Source of the DNA: CAWBLP01 sp963721065
GTDB taxonomy: Bacteria > Pseudomonadota > Alphaproteobacteria > Acetobacterales > Acetobacteraceae
Reading direction: 5' to 3'
NCBI GenBank assembly: GCA_963721065.1
Contig: CAVRHO010000008.1
Coordinates: 248,001-312,000, forward strand
DNA length: 64,000 nt
Made by a program: the position numbers and the translations under genes. The stretch's first letter is position 1. Each line of letters opens with the position of its first letter. Shown in pieces: positions 26,377-34,113 of the stretch. The notes under the pieces are model-generated. The model was not told where the DNA came from and did no database searches. It saw nothing but the letters and a program-made list of their open reading frames with translations.

Positions 26377-28233
26377 TTGGCCCAGCAGCCAGACGACCCA
26401 ACATTCGAAGGCCTGATCCGATACATCCAGGAAAGCCGCGGCGTGGACTTCCGCGGCTACAAGCGGACCAGCCTGCGCCGGCGCGTCACGCTGCGCATGG
26501 AACACCTGCATATCGACAACTTCAGCGACTACCACGCCTTCCTGGAGGCGCACCCGCAGGAGTTCGTCGATCTGCTGAACACCGTGCTGATCAACGTCAC
26601 CTCGTTCTTCCGCGATCCGGATGCCTGGGAGGTGCTGAAGGCCGAGGTGCTGCCGCGGCTGATCGATCCGGCCCGGGGGCGGCGCCAGTTGCGCATCTGG
26701 AGCGCGGGCTGCGCCTCCGGCGAGGAGGCGTACTCGCTGGCCATTCTGCTGCACGAAGCCCTGGGTCCGGCCGAGTTCACCCGCCGGGTCAAGATCTATG
26801 CCACCGACCTGGACGAAGCGGCGCTGACCGCCGCGCGCCATGCCAGCTATCTGCCCCGCGACGTGGAAGGCGTGCCGCCGGACCTGCTGGAGAAATATTT
26901 CGATCGGACCAACAACCACTACGTGGTGGCGCGCGACCTGCGCAAGGCCGTGATCTTCGGCCGGCACAACATCGTGCACGATGCGCCGATCTCGCGCATC
27001 GACCTGCTGGTCTGCCGCAACCTGCTGATCTACCTGGAGACCGAGACCCAGAACCAGGTGCTGCCGCGGCTGCACTACGCGCTGGTTGACGACGGCTGCC
27101 TGTTCCTGGGCAAGGCGGAAACCCAGCTCGCCCGCTCGAAACTGTTCGAGCCGGTCAACATGAAGCAGCGGCTGTTCCGCAAGGTGCGGCAGGAATGGCG
27201 GCGCACGGGAACCGGAGGCATGACCGTGAATATCGATCCGGCGCGCGAGAACGGTGCCGCCGACCAGGCACGGCTGCTGAGCGCCATCGCGGACAACGCC
27301 GCCACGGCGTATCTGGCGATCGACAACCGGAACACGCTGATCTTCGCCAGCGCCGCGGCCCGCCGCATGCTGGAGGTCGGCGAGGGCGACCTGGGCCGGC
27401 CCTTCCAGGACCTGTCCGTCTCCTACCGCCCCATCGAGCTGCGCGGCCCGATCGGGGAAGCGCGCAAGCAGGGCCGGCCGGTTCGCATCGAGGACCAGCA
27501 ATACCATCGCCCGCCCGCCGATCCGATTCGCCTGACCATCGAGGTGACACCGCTGTTCGGGCAGGACAACAAGCCTTTCGCCGTGCTGCTCAGCTTCGCC
27601 GACGGCACGCGGACCTATGAACTGCGGCAGGAACTCGATGCGGCGCACGAGAGCCTGGAAACCACGGTCGAGGAGCTGCAGTCCGCCAACGAGGAGCTGG
27701 AGACCACCAACGAGGAGTTGCAGTCCACCAACGAGGAACTGGAAACCACCAACGAGGAGCTGCAGTCCGCCAACGAGGAGCTGGAGACCACCAACGAGGA
27801 ACTGCGTTCCGCCAACGAGGAGCTGGAGACGGTGAACGAGGAGCTGCGCCGCCACTCCGACGCATTCAGCGCCTACCGGGCCCATGCGGAAGCCATTCTG
27901 CGCGGTATCGACTCAGGCCTGGTGGTTGTGGACCGCCAGCTTTCGGTGCGTAGCTGGAACCGCTGGAGCGAGAACGCCTGGGGCCTGCGCGAGGAGGAGG
28001 TGCTCGGCCACCGCTTCGGCGGATTGGATATCGGCCTGCCCGCAAAGCGGCTCGACGACCTGGCGCGTGAGGTGGTGGCGTGCGGAACGCCGACGGAAAC
28101 CACGCTCGACGCACGCGACCGCCGGGGCCGGGAGCTGGTCTGCCGGGTGCGGATCTCTCCCCTGCTGTACGGGGACCGCTCGATCGATGGCGCGGTGATT
28201 CTGATCGAGGAAAAATCGCCCCCGTCCGAGTGA
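26377..28233 (+). CDS. CheR-type methyltransferase with PAS domains and coiled coil
   Basis: A 618-residue signalling protein. Residues 1-275 are a complete CheR glutamate methyltransferase: helical N-domain with DFRGYKRTSLRRRV, SAM site IWSAGCASGEEAYSLA at 108-123, and CRNLLIYL at 213-220. Residues about 295-410 are a PAS-like domain, 415-495 a coiled coil of EELQSANEELETTN repeats, and about 500-612 a second PAS domain. It lacks the CheB domain that often precedes this architecture and any kinase. The start is a TTG at 26377 behind GGGGGAGG; no ATG fits. No chemoreceptors or other che genes are near, so its target is unknown. Confidence 0.9.
   Translation: MAQQPDDPTFEGLIRYIQESRGVDFRGYKRTSLRRRVTLRMEHLHIDNFSDYHAFLEAHPQEFVDLLNTVLINVTSFFRDPDAWEVLKAEVLPRLIDPARGRRQLRIWSAGCASGEEAYSLAILLHEALGPAEFTRRVKIYATDLDEAALTAARHASYLPRDVEGVPPDLLEKYFDRTNNHYVVARDLRKAVIFGRHNIVHDAPISRIDLLVCRNLLIYLETETQNQVLPRLHYALVDDGCLFLGKAETQLARSKLFEPVNMKQRLFRKVRQEWRRTGTGGMTVNIDPARENGAADQARLLSAIADNAATAYLAIDNRNTLIFASAAARRMLEVGEGDLGRPFQDLSVSYRPIELRGPIGEARKQGRPVRIEDQQYHRPPADPIRLTIEVTPLFGQDNKPFAVLLSFADGTRTYELRQELDAAHESLETTVEELQSANEELETTNEELQSTNEELETTNEELQSANEELETTNEELRSANEELETVNEELRRHSDAFSAYRAHAEAILRGIDSGLVVVDRQLSVRSWNRWSENAWGLREEEVLGHRFGGLDIGLPAKRLDDLAREVVACGTPTETTLDARDRRGRELVCRVRISPLLYGDRSIDGAVILIEEKSPPSE
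27670..27846. repeat. 42-bp in-frame tandem repeat in the CheR-PAS gene
   Basis: About four near-identical units encode EELQSANEELETTN. DNA identity between units is very high, beyond what the protein needs, so unit number may vary between strains. Confidence 0.75.
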
Positions 28234-28291
28234 CAGCCAGAACCTGGGGTGAAGCAGCCGGGTCGGCGCAACCGCCACGCAAACCGCCGTC

Positions 28292-28329
28292 GTGTCCGGG
28301 TCCTCACGTGGTGTCCGGGTCCTCACGTC
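28292..28329. repeat. Two 19-bp tandem units
   Basis: GTGTCCGGGTCCTCACGTG/C is repeated without a gap; the second unit runs into the left end of the dispersed element at 28327. Confidence 0.8.
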
Positions 28330-28433
28330 ATGGCGGGCCTGACCCGGCCATCGACACCGGAACGATCGGGTCGGGATGCAACGGAACACGCCCTGTCGGG
28401 CGGTGAATGGCCGACGCAAGTCCGGTCACGACC
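28327..28433. repeat. Dispersed palindromic element, forward orientation
   Basis: gtcatggcgggcctgacccg with ggccatc, core cgatcgggtcgggatgcaac, and a diverged right palindrome ending ccggtcacgac. Confidence 0.8.
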
Positions 28434-28562
28434 CGGCAGAGCGGTGTGCATCGCGTGCGGATCGCGCGGCCGGCCGAACCCCGGCCGGACCGGCGCTTTG
28501 CGCCCCGCCATCGCGAGGGCTAGCCTCGCCGGTGGCACGTGGCCGCAAGGGAGGGAACACCA

Positions 28563-30116
28563 ATGCTGATGAGCCGCGCTGAGATCCTGAAGGACAAGTG
28601 GGTCGATACGGTCACCGACGCGATCCTCGACCGTGACCAGCCGCGTACGGCCGACTCCTTCTTCCGCATGGTGCGGCGGGATGGGCGTTCGGTGGGCGAC
28701 GCGCTCAGCGTGGTGACGGCGGCCGAGGCGCCGTTCGTGCAGGTACCCAACCACGTCAATATCCGTGACGGGCAGATCACGTTGATCAACAACGACCACA
28801 CGATCCTGGGCCTGCGCACGTCAGTATCGCTGACGCCCTACCTGCCCGAGTCGCATCGCCTGCTGCCGCTGCTGCAGAACGTCTGGTACATCCCGGCGGG
28901 GCTGGATATCTGGAACCAGTTGCTCGGCCGATATCCCGGCCGTTACGCATCCATGAAGGGGATGAACGTGCCGCCGCCGGATTACGGGCCGGTGGTGTGG
29001 CAGCAGGACCAGGCGCCGATCGTCGAGCCCGGCACGCTGGAGGACCGGCTGCACGAATACATGATCGCGACCATGAGCGGTGACGTGAAACGGTCCTACG
29101 GCCTGTTCCTGGGCCTCGCCGCCGAGGAGGCGGCACGGCCGGCCCTGCGCGATCATCTGCTGTTCCTGGGCCTGATCGATGTGCAGGACACGATCATGGG
29201 ACGCAAGGCGCGCAACACCGGGCACAAGGCGTTGCGGGCACGCGCGATCGTCGATCTCGCCGACCGTATCGGCTGGGAACGCGCGCATGGCGTGTTCTAT
29301 ACGGGCGTGCCGGACATGGCGATCGGGCCGCTGTACTACTCGGCCTATGACGCCGCCTGCGTGGTGATGATGGAGGCCTTCCCGGACGACGGCGGCAAGT
29401 CGCTGAAGCAGACCAACACCAGGGCGCTGTCGCCGGAGCAGGTGGAAGCGATGGTGCGTCTGCTGATGGAAGGCGATCAGCAGACGGTATGGGATACCGT
29501 CACCACGCATCTGCGCAACGGCATAGCGCTGCGCAGCCTGGCCGACACGATACAGATTGGTGCGGCCGAGCTGATTTTGCGCACGACGGTGCCGCGGAAG
29601 TTCACCAACGGGCAGCATGCGTTCGACTACTGCAACACGGCCAACTACTGGTTCCGCACCAGCGACAATCCGTACCAGCCGCGCGTGCTGTACCTGATGG
29701 CCAACTTCGTGAACGACGCGGCGCGGACGGACAAGCTGTACACCTCGGTGCTGGAAGGGGAAGTCGCCGCCTACCAGGGCGCGGGCCGCTCGGCGGAGGC
29801 GCTGCTGAAGGAACAGGACGAGGCGATCCTGGCATTCGACTTCGCGCGCAGCACGGCGGTGGCCAACGCCTATCTGCAAAGCAACGCCGACCGGGATGCG
29901 CTGCTGGCGACGGTGGCGATCACCGCGTGCAAGTTCCAGGACGATCCGCACAACCAGAAGATCAGCCACTCCACCTTCGAGGAATACACGCACAACTCCA
30001 CCCATCTGCGCGACCGCCTGTTGCTGGCCACGGTGCGCCTGCTGGCCGGCTGGCCGAAGATGCCGGGCGAGCGGGACTGCTACGCACGATTCGAGCGGGA
30101 GTGGATCCGGAACTGA
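28563..30116 (+). CDS. Uncharacterised protein beside a Rieske oxygenase
   Basis: A 517-residue soluble protein of a family I do not recognise, with a strong ribosome site (GGGAGGG). It has no signal peptide or membrane helix and looks mostly helical. Visible landmarks: ADSFFRMVRRDGRSVGDALSV near 30, QVPNHVNIRDGQ near 62, a His-containing PESHRLLPLLQNVWYIPAG near 97, GVPDMAIGPLYYSAYDAA near 245, and HAFDYCNTANYWFRTSDNP near 348. Several conserved-looking His, Asp and Tyr could hold a metal or substrate, but no known signature is present. It lies 513 bp upstream of the Rieske gene on the same strand, so a role in the same aromatic pathway is inferred from position only. Confidence 0.8.
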   Translation: MLMSRAEILKDKWVDTVTDAILDRDQPRTADSFFRMVRRDGRSVGDALSVVTAAEAPFVQVPNHVNIRDGQITLINNDHTILGLRTSVSLTPYLPESHRLLPLLQNVWYIPAGLDIWNQLLGRYPGRYASMKGMNVPPPDYGPVVWQQDQAPIVEPGTLEDRLHEYMIATMSGDVKRSYGLFLGLAAEEAARPALRDHLLFLGLIDVQDTIMGRKARNTGHKALRARAIVDLADRIGWERAHGVFYTGVPDMAIGPLYYSAYDAACVVMMEAFPDDGGKSLKQTNTRALSPEQVEAMVRLLMEGDQQTVWDTVTTHLRNGIALRSLADTIQIGAAELILRTTVPRKFTNGQHAFDYCNTANYWFRTSDNPYQPRVLYLMANFVNDAARTDKLYTSVLEGEVAAYQGAGRSAEALLKEQDEAILAFDFARSTAVANAYLQSNADRDALLATVAITACKFQDDPHNQKISHSTFEEYTHNSTHLRDRLLLATVRLLAGWPKMPGERDCYARFEREWIRN

Positions 30117-30124
30117 CGGCCTCC

Positions 30125-30184
30125 GGGTACGGCGGCTGCGGGTACGGCGGCTGCGGGTACGGCGGCTGCGGGTACGGCGGCTGA
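30125..30184. repeat. Four 15-bp tandem units
   Basis: GGGTACGGCGGCTGC is repeated at 30125, 30140, 30155 and 30170; the units are identical except for the last base of the array. The array begins nine bases after the orphan gene's stop codon. Confidence 0.9.
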
Positions 30185-30281
30185 TCGCGTGGTGCAGAGG
30201 CGTGCCGCGTAATCCAGAGGCGAGGTCCAGACGCGAGGTCCAGGCGCGTTGAACTCGCGCGTCCCAAAGTCGCTCGTCCGC

Positions 30282-30390
30282 GTCATGGTCGGGCTTGACC
30301 CGACCATCCGCCCCCGTCCAGGCGTGTTCCGCTGCACGCGCCGGCCCGGCCGTCCCGGTGTGGATGGCCGGGTCACGCCCGGCCATGACC
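30282..30390. repeat. Dispersed palindromic element, reverse orientation
   Basis: gtcatggtcgggcttgaccc with gaccatc at the left, ccccgtccaggcgtgttccg in the core, and gatggccgggtcacgcccgg through catgac at the right. Both end palindromes are intact. Confidence 0.85.
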
Positions 30391-30629
30391 GCATGTATCG
30401 AATCCTGCTCGACTGTCGCAACGCTGATGCGGCGCGGGCGGCCCACTTGCGTCTTTTCGCAGCCGTCCATCAGTGCCGTCGTGAACCGCCCCCCCGCGCC
30501 GGCATCCTGTTGCCCCCCGGTCCCAACGCTTGACCCCCCTTCCGGCGGGTGGAATAGAATTTGCGTCAGTGCAGCCGGCTGCATGTCGGGACCGCGTCGC
30601 CGGCCGCGTGACCCAGGGAGGAAACAGCA

Positions 30630-31943
30630 GTGGTTGCAGCCACCGAAAGCGACGCACTGACCCGCGTCGGGCCGGGCACCGTCATGGGCGACCTGATGCG
30701 GCAGTACTGGCTGCCCGCGATCGGTTCGGCCGAACTGAAGGCCGGCGGCGAGCCCATGCGGCTGATGCTGCTGGGCGAGAAGCTGATCGCCTTCCGCGAC
30801 ACCAGCGGCCGTGTCGGCGTGTTCGACCACCGCTGCCCGCATCGCTGCGCCTCGCTGTTCTACGGCCGCAACGAGGAAGGTGGTATCCGCTGCATCTATC
30901 ACGGCTGGAAGTTCGACGCCGACGGCAACTGCCTGGACATGCCGAATGTCGCGCCTCGCCAGCGGTTCGAGGACAAGGTGCACGCCAAGGCGTACCGCGT
31001 CACCGAACGGGCCGGCGTGATCTGGGTGTATATGGGCGCGCGTGCCGAACCGCCGCCGATGCCGGCGATCGAGGCAACGATGCTGGATGCGGCCGACGTC
31101 ACCCTGATGTTCGCGCAGCGGGAGTGCAACTGGCTGCAGGCGCTGGAAGGCGACATCGACACCTCGCACTTCACCTTCCTGCATGTCGGCAGTCTGCAGC
31201 GCGAGCAGATCGACGACGACAACATGATGAAATACCAGGTGGCCAACCGGGCGCCGGAGTATCACGTGACCGACACCGACTGGGGCACGATGTACACGGC
31301 GTACCGTCCGGCCGAGGCCGACCGCACCTACTGGCGGTTCGCGCATTTCGGCTTTCCGTTCTGGACCTGGGTGCCGCAGGGCGACTTCCTGGACCGCGTC
31401 TCGGCGCGCGCCTGGGTGCCGATGGACGACGAGCACACGATGTTCGTGTCGATCACCTGGAACAAGATGTCCCGCCTGCCGCCGCTGAAGGGCGGGCTGC
31501 CCATTCCCGGCGCGCGGTCCACGCTGGAATACCTGCCCAACACCACCGACTGGTATGGGCGGTGGCGGCCGAAGGCGAACGCGGACAACGACTACTTCAT
31601 CGATCGCGAAGCCCAGCGGAACGGCACGATCTTCTCCGGCATCACGCATATCCACATGCAGGACCAGGCGGTGACCGAAAGCATGGGCCCGATCACCGAC
31701 CATGCGTTCGAGAACCTGGCGCCGAGCGACGTGATGATCGCGCGGACGCGGCGGCGGTTGCTGCAGGCGGCACGGGCGTTGCGGCAGGACGGGACCGCGC
31801 CGCCGGGCGTGGACAACCCGGACATCTTCCTGCAGGTGCGCAGCGGCGAGGCGGTGCTGGCCGCGCCGGACTGGAAGCAGGCCTATGCCGACCGGATGAA
31901 GGCCGCGCTCCGGCCCACCGGTCACCTGTTGGCGGCGGACTGA
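30630..31943 (+). CDS. Rieske-type aromatic ring-hydroxylating oxygenase, alpha subunit
   Basis: Terminal oxygenase of the phthalate 4,5-dioxygenase/phenoxybenzoate dioxygenase group, inserting oxygen into an aromatic acid or ether. The 437 residues start at a GTG (30630). The [2Fe-2S] site is CPHR with a second half CIYHGW about 18 residues on (residues about 67-90). The mononuclear iron site is in GDIDTSHFTFLH near 180 (Asp, His, His). No ferredoxin or reductase is in the window, so electrons must come from an unlinked partner. Probably works with the LigB-like gene 142 bp downstream. Confidence 0.93.
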   Translation: MVAATESDALTRVGPGTVMGDLMRQYWLPAIGSAELKAGGEPMRLMLLGEKLIAFRDTSGRVGVFDHRCPHRCASLFYGRNEEGGIRCIYHGWKFDADGNCLDMPNVAPRQRFEDKVHAKAYRVTERAGVIWVYMGARAEPPPMPAIEATMLDAADVTLMFAQRECNWLQALEGDIDTSHFTFLHVGSLQREQIDDDNMMKYQVANRAPEYHVTDTDWGTMYTAYRPAEADRTYWRFAHFGFPFWTWVPQGDFLDRVSARAWVPMDDEHTMFVSITWNKMSRLPPLKGGLPIPGARSTLEYLPNTTDWYGRWRPKANADNDYFIDREAQRNGTIFSGITHIHMQDQAVTESMGPITDHAFENLAPSDVMIARTRRRLLQAARALRQDGTAPPGVDNPDIFLQVRSGEAVLAAPDWKQAYADRMKAALRPTGHLLAAD

Positions 31944-32085
31944 ACAGGCCGGCTGGATGGACGGTCCCTTCCGGGGCGGGGCGTCGTAGTCGCAGTCAGG
32001 CACGCGTCGTCGGCATGCCGGTGGGGAACGTTGCTGCGTGGCTGCGGGACCGTCCCGCGGCCTGTGTCGAACAAAGGAGGCTGTG

Positions 32086-33102
32086 ATGGCCCGGATCGTT
32101 CTGGGACTGGCCACGTCACACGGGCCGCTGTTGTCCACGCCGCCCGAGCACTGGGACCAGCGGGCAAAAGCCGACCGCGCGAACAAGGAACTGTGGTTCC
32201 GCGGCGAGATCGTGCCGTTCGACCGGCTGGAGGTCATGCGTGCCGACGAGGACCTTCAGCACAAGTCGTCACTGGCCGAGCGGTCGGCGCGCTTCGCCCG
32301 TTGCCGCCGGGCGATCGACGCGCTGGCGGCGGCGTTCGAGTCGGCCGCACCGGATGTGGTGGTGATCGTTGGCAACGATCAATTGGAGGCGTTCGGCTTC
32401 GGCAACATGCCGGCGTTCGCGATCTACCGCGGCGAGTTGGTGGTGAACCGGCCGCCATCCGCCGAACAGGCGGCGCAGATGCCGCCCGGTGTGGCGGAAT
32501 CCGTCTTCGCGCATCGCCCGCGGGAAGACACGCGCTATCCCTGCGCGCCGGATCTTGCCGCGCACGTCATCAGCCACGTGACCGCGCGGGAGTTCGACGT
32601 CGCCCAGTCGGATGCGTTGCCGCAGGACGGTTCGGACTGGTCGCGCGGCGCGTTGCCGCATGCGTTCGGGTTCGTGCTGCGGCAGATCATGCAGGACCGG
32701 CCGGTGCCGCACATCCCGGTGCTGATCAACACGTTCTATCCACCCAACCAGCCGACCGCGCGCCGCTGCCGCCGCTTCGGTGCGGCGCTGGCGGACGCGA
32801 TCGCCGCGTGGCCGCAGGACCTGCGCGTGGCGGTGATCGCGTCCGGTGGGCTGTCTCACTTCGTGGTGGATGAGGATCTGGACGCACGCTTCCTGGGCGC
32901 GCTGGAAAGCGGCAGTGCGGATGCGCTCGACGATCTGCCGGAGTCATTGTTGCAATCCGGCAGTTCGGAAATGAAGAACTGGATCGCCGCGGGCGCCGCG
33001 GCCGGGCAGACGGGGCTGAAGATGGAACTGGTGGACTACGTGCCGTGCTACCGCTCCACGGCCGGCACCGGCAATGCGATGGGTTTCGTGCGGTGGCGCT
33101 GA
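32086..33102 (+). CDS. Class III extradiol dioxygenase, LigB-like
   Basis: Ring-opening Fe(II) dioxygenase of the protocatechuate 4,5-dioxygenase beta (LigB) superfamily. The 338 residues place likely metal ligands at His 12 (LATSHGP) and His 59 (DEDLQHK), with further conserved His 192 (LPHAFG) and His 258 (GGLSHFV); NTFYPPNQPT near 215 is typical. No separate LigA-like small subunit is seen. An AAAGGAGG ribosome site precedes it. Together with the Rieske gene it suggests hydroxylation followed by meta-cleavage of an aromatic substrate. Confidence 0.92.
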   Translation: MARIVLGLATSHGPLLSTPPEHWDQRAKADRANKELWFRGEIVPFDRLEVMRADEDLQHKSSLAERSARFARCRRAIDALAAAFESAAPDVVVIVGNDQLEAFGFGNMPAFAIYRGELVVNRPPSAEQAAQMPPGVAESVFAHRPREDTRYPCAPDLAAHVISHVTAREFDVAQSDALPQDGSDWSRGALPHAFGFVLRQIMQDRPVPHIPVLINTFYPPNQPTARRCRRFGAALADAIAAWPQDLRVAVIASGGLSHFVVDEDLDARFLGALESGSADALDDLPESLLQSGSSEMKNWIAAGAAAGQTGLKMELVDYVPCYRSTAGTGNAMGFVRWR

Positions 33103-33288
33103 CCGAGGCGGCCTGATCGTTGCCGGCTATATGCAACGCCCTGGCGGATGCAGCACGCATGGGCGTTGAAATGGCGGACGTCGCCGCAGGCGCCGCGAAT
33201 CACCTCGTGGTGGCGAAGGCCCGCAACCCGCGACTGCATCATGCAAGGACAAACCGGCCCAACGAGGCGTCCTCCGGGCCGGCTGGGA

Positions 33289-34113
33289 TCATTCCGCTAC
33301 GAACCGGTACTGCCCGCCACTGCGCTCCACATGGCCAAGCCCGGGCCAGGCGTGGTGGTAGGCGATGACGGCCAGCCTGTCGTGGACCAGCCGGTCCAGC
33401 GCGCGGCGGCGGGTTGCGACGCCCTCGGCGCGGTCGGTGTCGAACGCGCTCTCCGCGTCCGGAAAGCGGTAGGACAGCGGATCGTGGAACGCCACGTCGC
33501 CGGTCAGGCACCACCCGCCGGTGAACAGATACGCCATGTGGCCGGGCGTATGTCCGGGAGTCAGCCAGGCCTGCACACCGGGCAGGAACGCCTCGCCGTC
33601 ACGGATCAGGTGCAGGCGCTCGCGCAGCGGCAGCAGGTGCTTGCGGAAGCCTTCCAGCGTGCGGTCGCGCCGGTCGCCCGGCGGGTTGGATGACCAGAAA
33701 TCCCATTCGGCCTGCGCGACATACAGCGTGGCGTTGGGGAAGTTGGGCGATCCGTCGTCGGCCATCGTGCCCCAGCAATGGTCCGAATGGGCATGGGTCA
33801 GCACCAGCGCATCGATCGCGTCCGGCGCGATGCCGGCCTCGGCCAGGCTGGCGTGCAGCCTGCCGCTGTCCGGGCCGAACAGCGTCGCGCTGCCCATGCC
33901 GTTGTCGAACAGCACGCGCCTGCCGCCGGTTTCCAGCAGCAGGCAGTTCTGCTCCACGTGGACCTTGTCCGTGGACTGGCCGGTTTCGGTCAGTGCGGCG
34001 TTCAGCGCGTCTTCCTCCGGCCCTTTGAAGATGCGCGCCGCGCGCGGCAGGGTCAGCGGTCCGTCGGAGACGATCGTCGCCGCCATGTCGCCGATGCGGA
34101 AGCGGTGGAACAT
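33289..34113 (-). CDS. MBL-fold metallohydrolase
   Basis: A 274-residue metallo-beta-lactamase-fold protein with THAHSDHCWG near residue 110, PGHTPGH near 189, a later metal Asp in LTGDVAFH, and the final HHAWPGLGH. It belongs to the broad lactonase/quorum-quenching and glyoxalase-like group; substrate unknown. Its ATG shares a base with the stop of the upstream aminopeptidase gene (TGATG), so the two are cotranslated. Convergent with the LigB-like gene. Confidence 0.9.
   Translation of the reverse strand: MFHRFRIGDMAATIVSDGPLTLPRAARIFKGPEEDALNAALTETGQSTDKVHVEQNCLLLETGGRRVLFDNGMGSATLFGPDSGRLHASLAEAGIAPDAIDALVLTHAHSDHCWGTMADDGSPNFPNATLYVAQAEWDFWSSNPPGDRRDRTLEGFRKHLLPLRERLHLIRDGEAFLPGVQAWLTPGHTPGHMAYLFTGGWCLTGDVAFHDPLSYRFPDAESAFDTDRAEGVATRRRALDRLVHDRLAVIAYHHAWPGLGHVERSGGQYRFVAE

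Larger units (their letters stand above)
28234..28562. other. Spacer with repeats
   Basis: Holds a 19-bp tandem pair and a dispersed palindromic element. The ribosome site AAGGGAGGGAACACCA of the following gene closes it. No other gene is seen. Confidence 0.6.
30117..30629. other. Spacer between the orphan gene and the Rieske gene
   Basis: Contains four 15-bp tandem units directly after the stop and a dispersed palindromic element. The rest shows nothing recognisable until the AGGGAGG ribosome site of the Rieske gene. Confidence 0.6.

Noticed and set aside
28821..32237. A 1138-codon minus-strand frame
   Set aside because: It covers the orphan, Rieske and LigB genes in antisense and shows no domain; it is a mirror of codon bias.
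33120..33368. Plus-strand frame starting MPAICNALADAARMG after the LigB-like gene
   Set aside because: The first 40 residues look protein-like, but there is no ribosome site and the rest is antisense to the MBL gene. Possibly a remnant; not enough to call.
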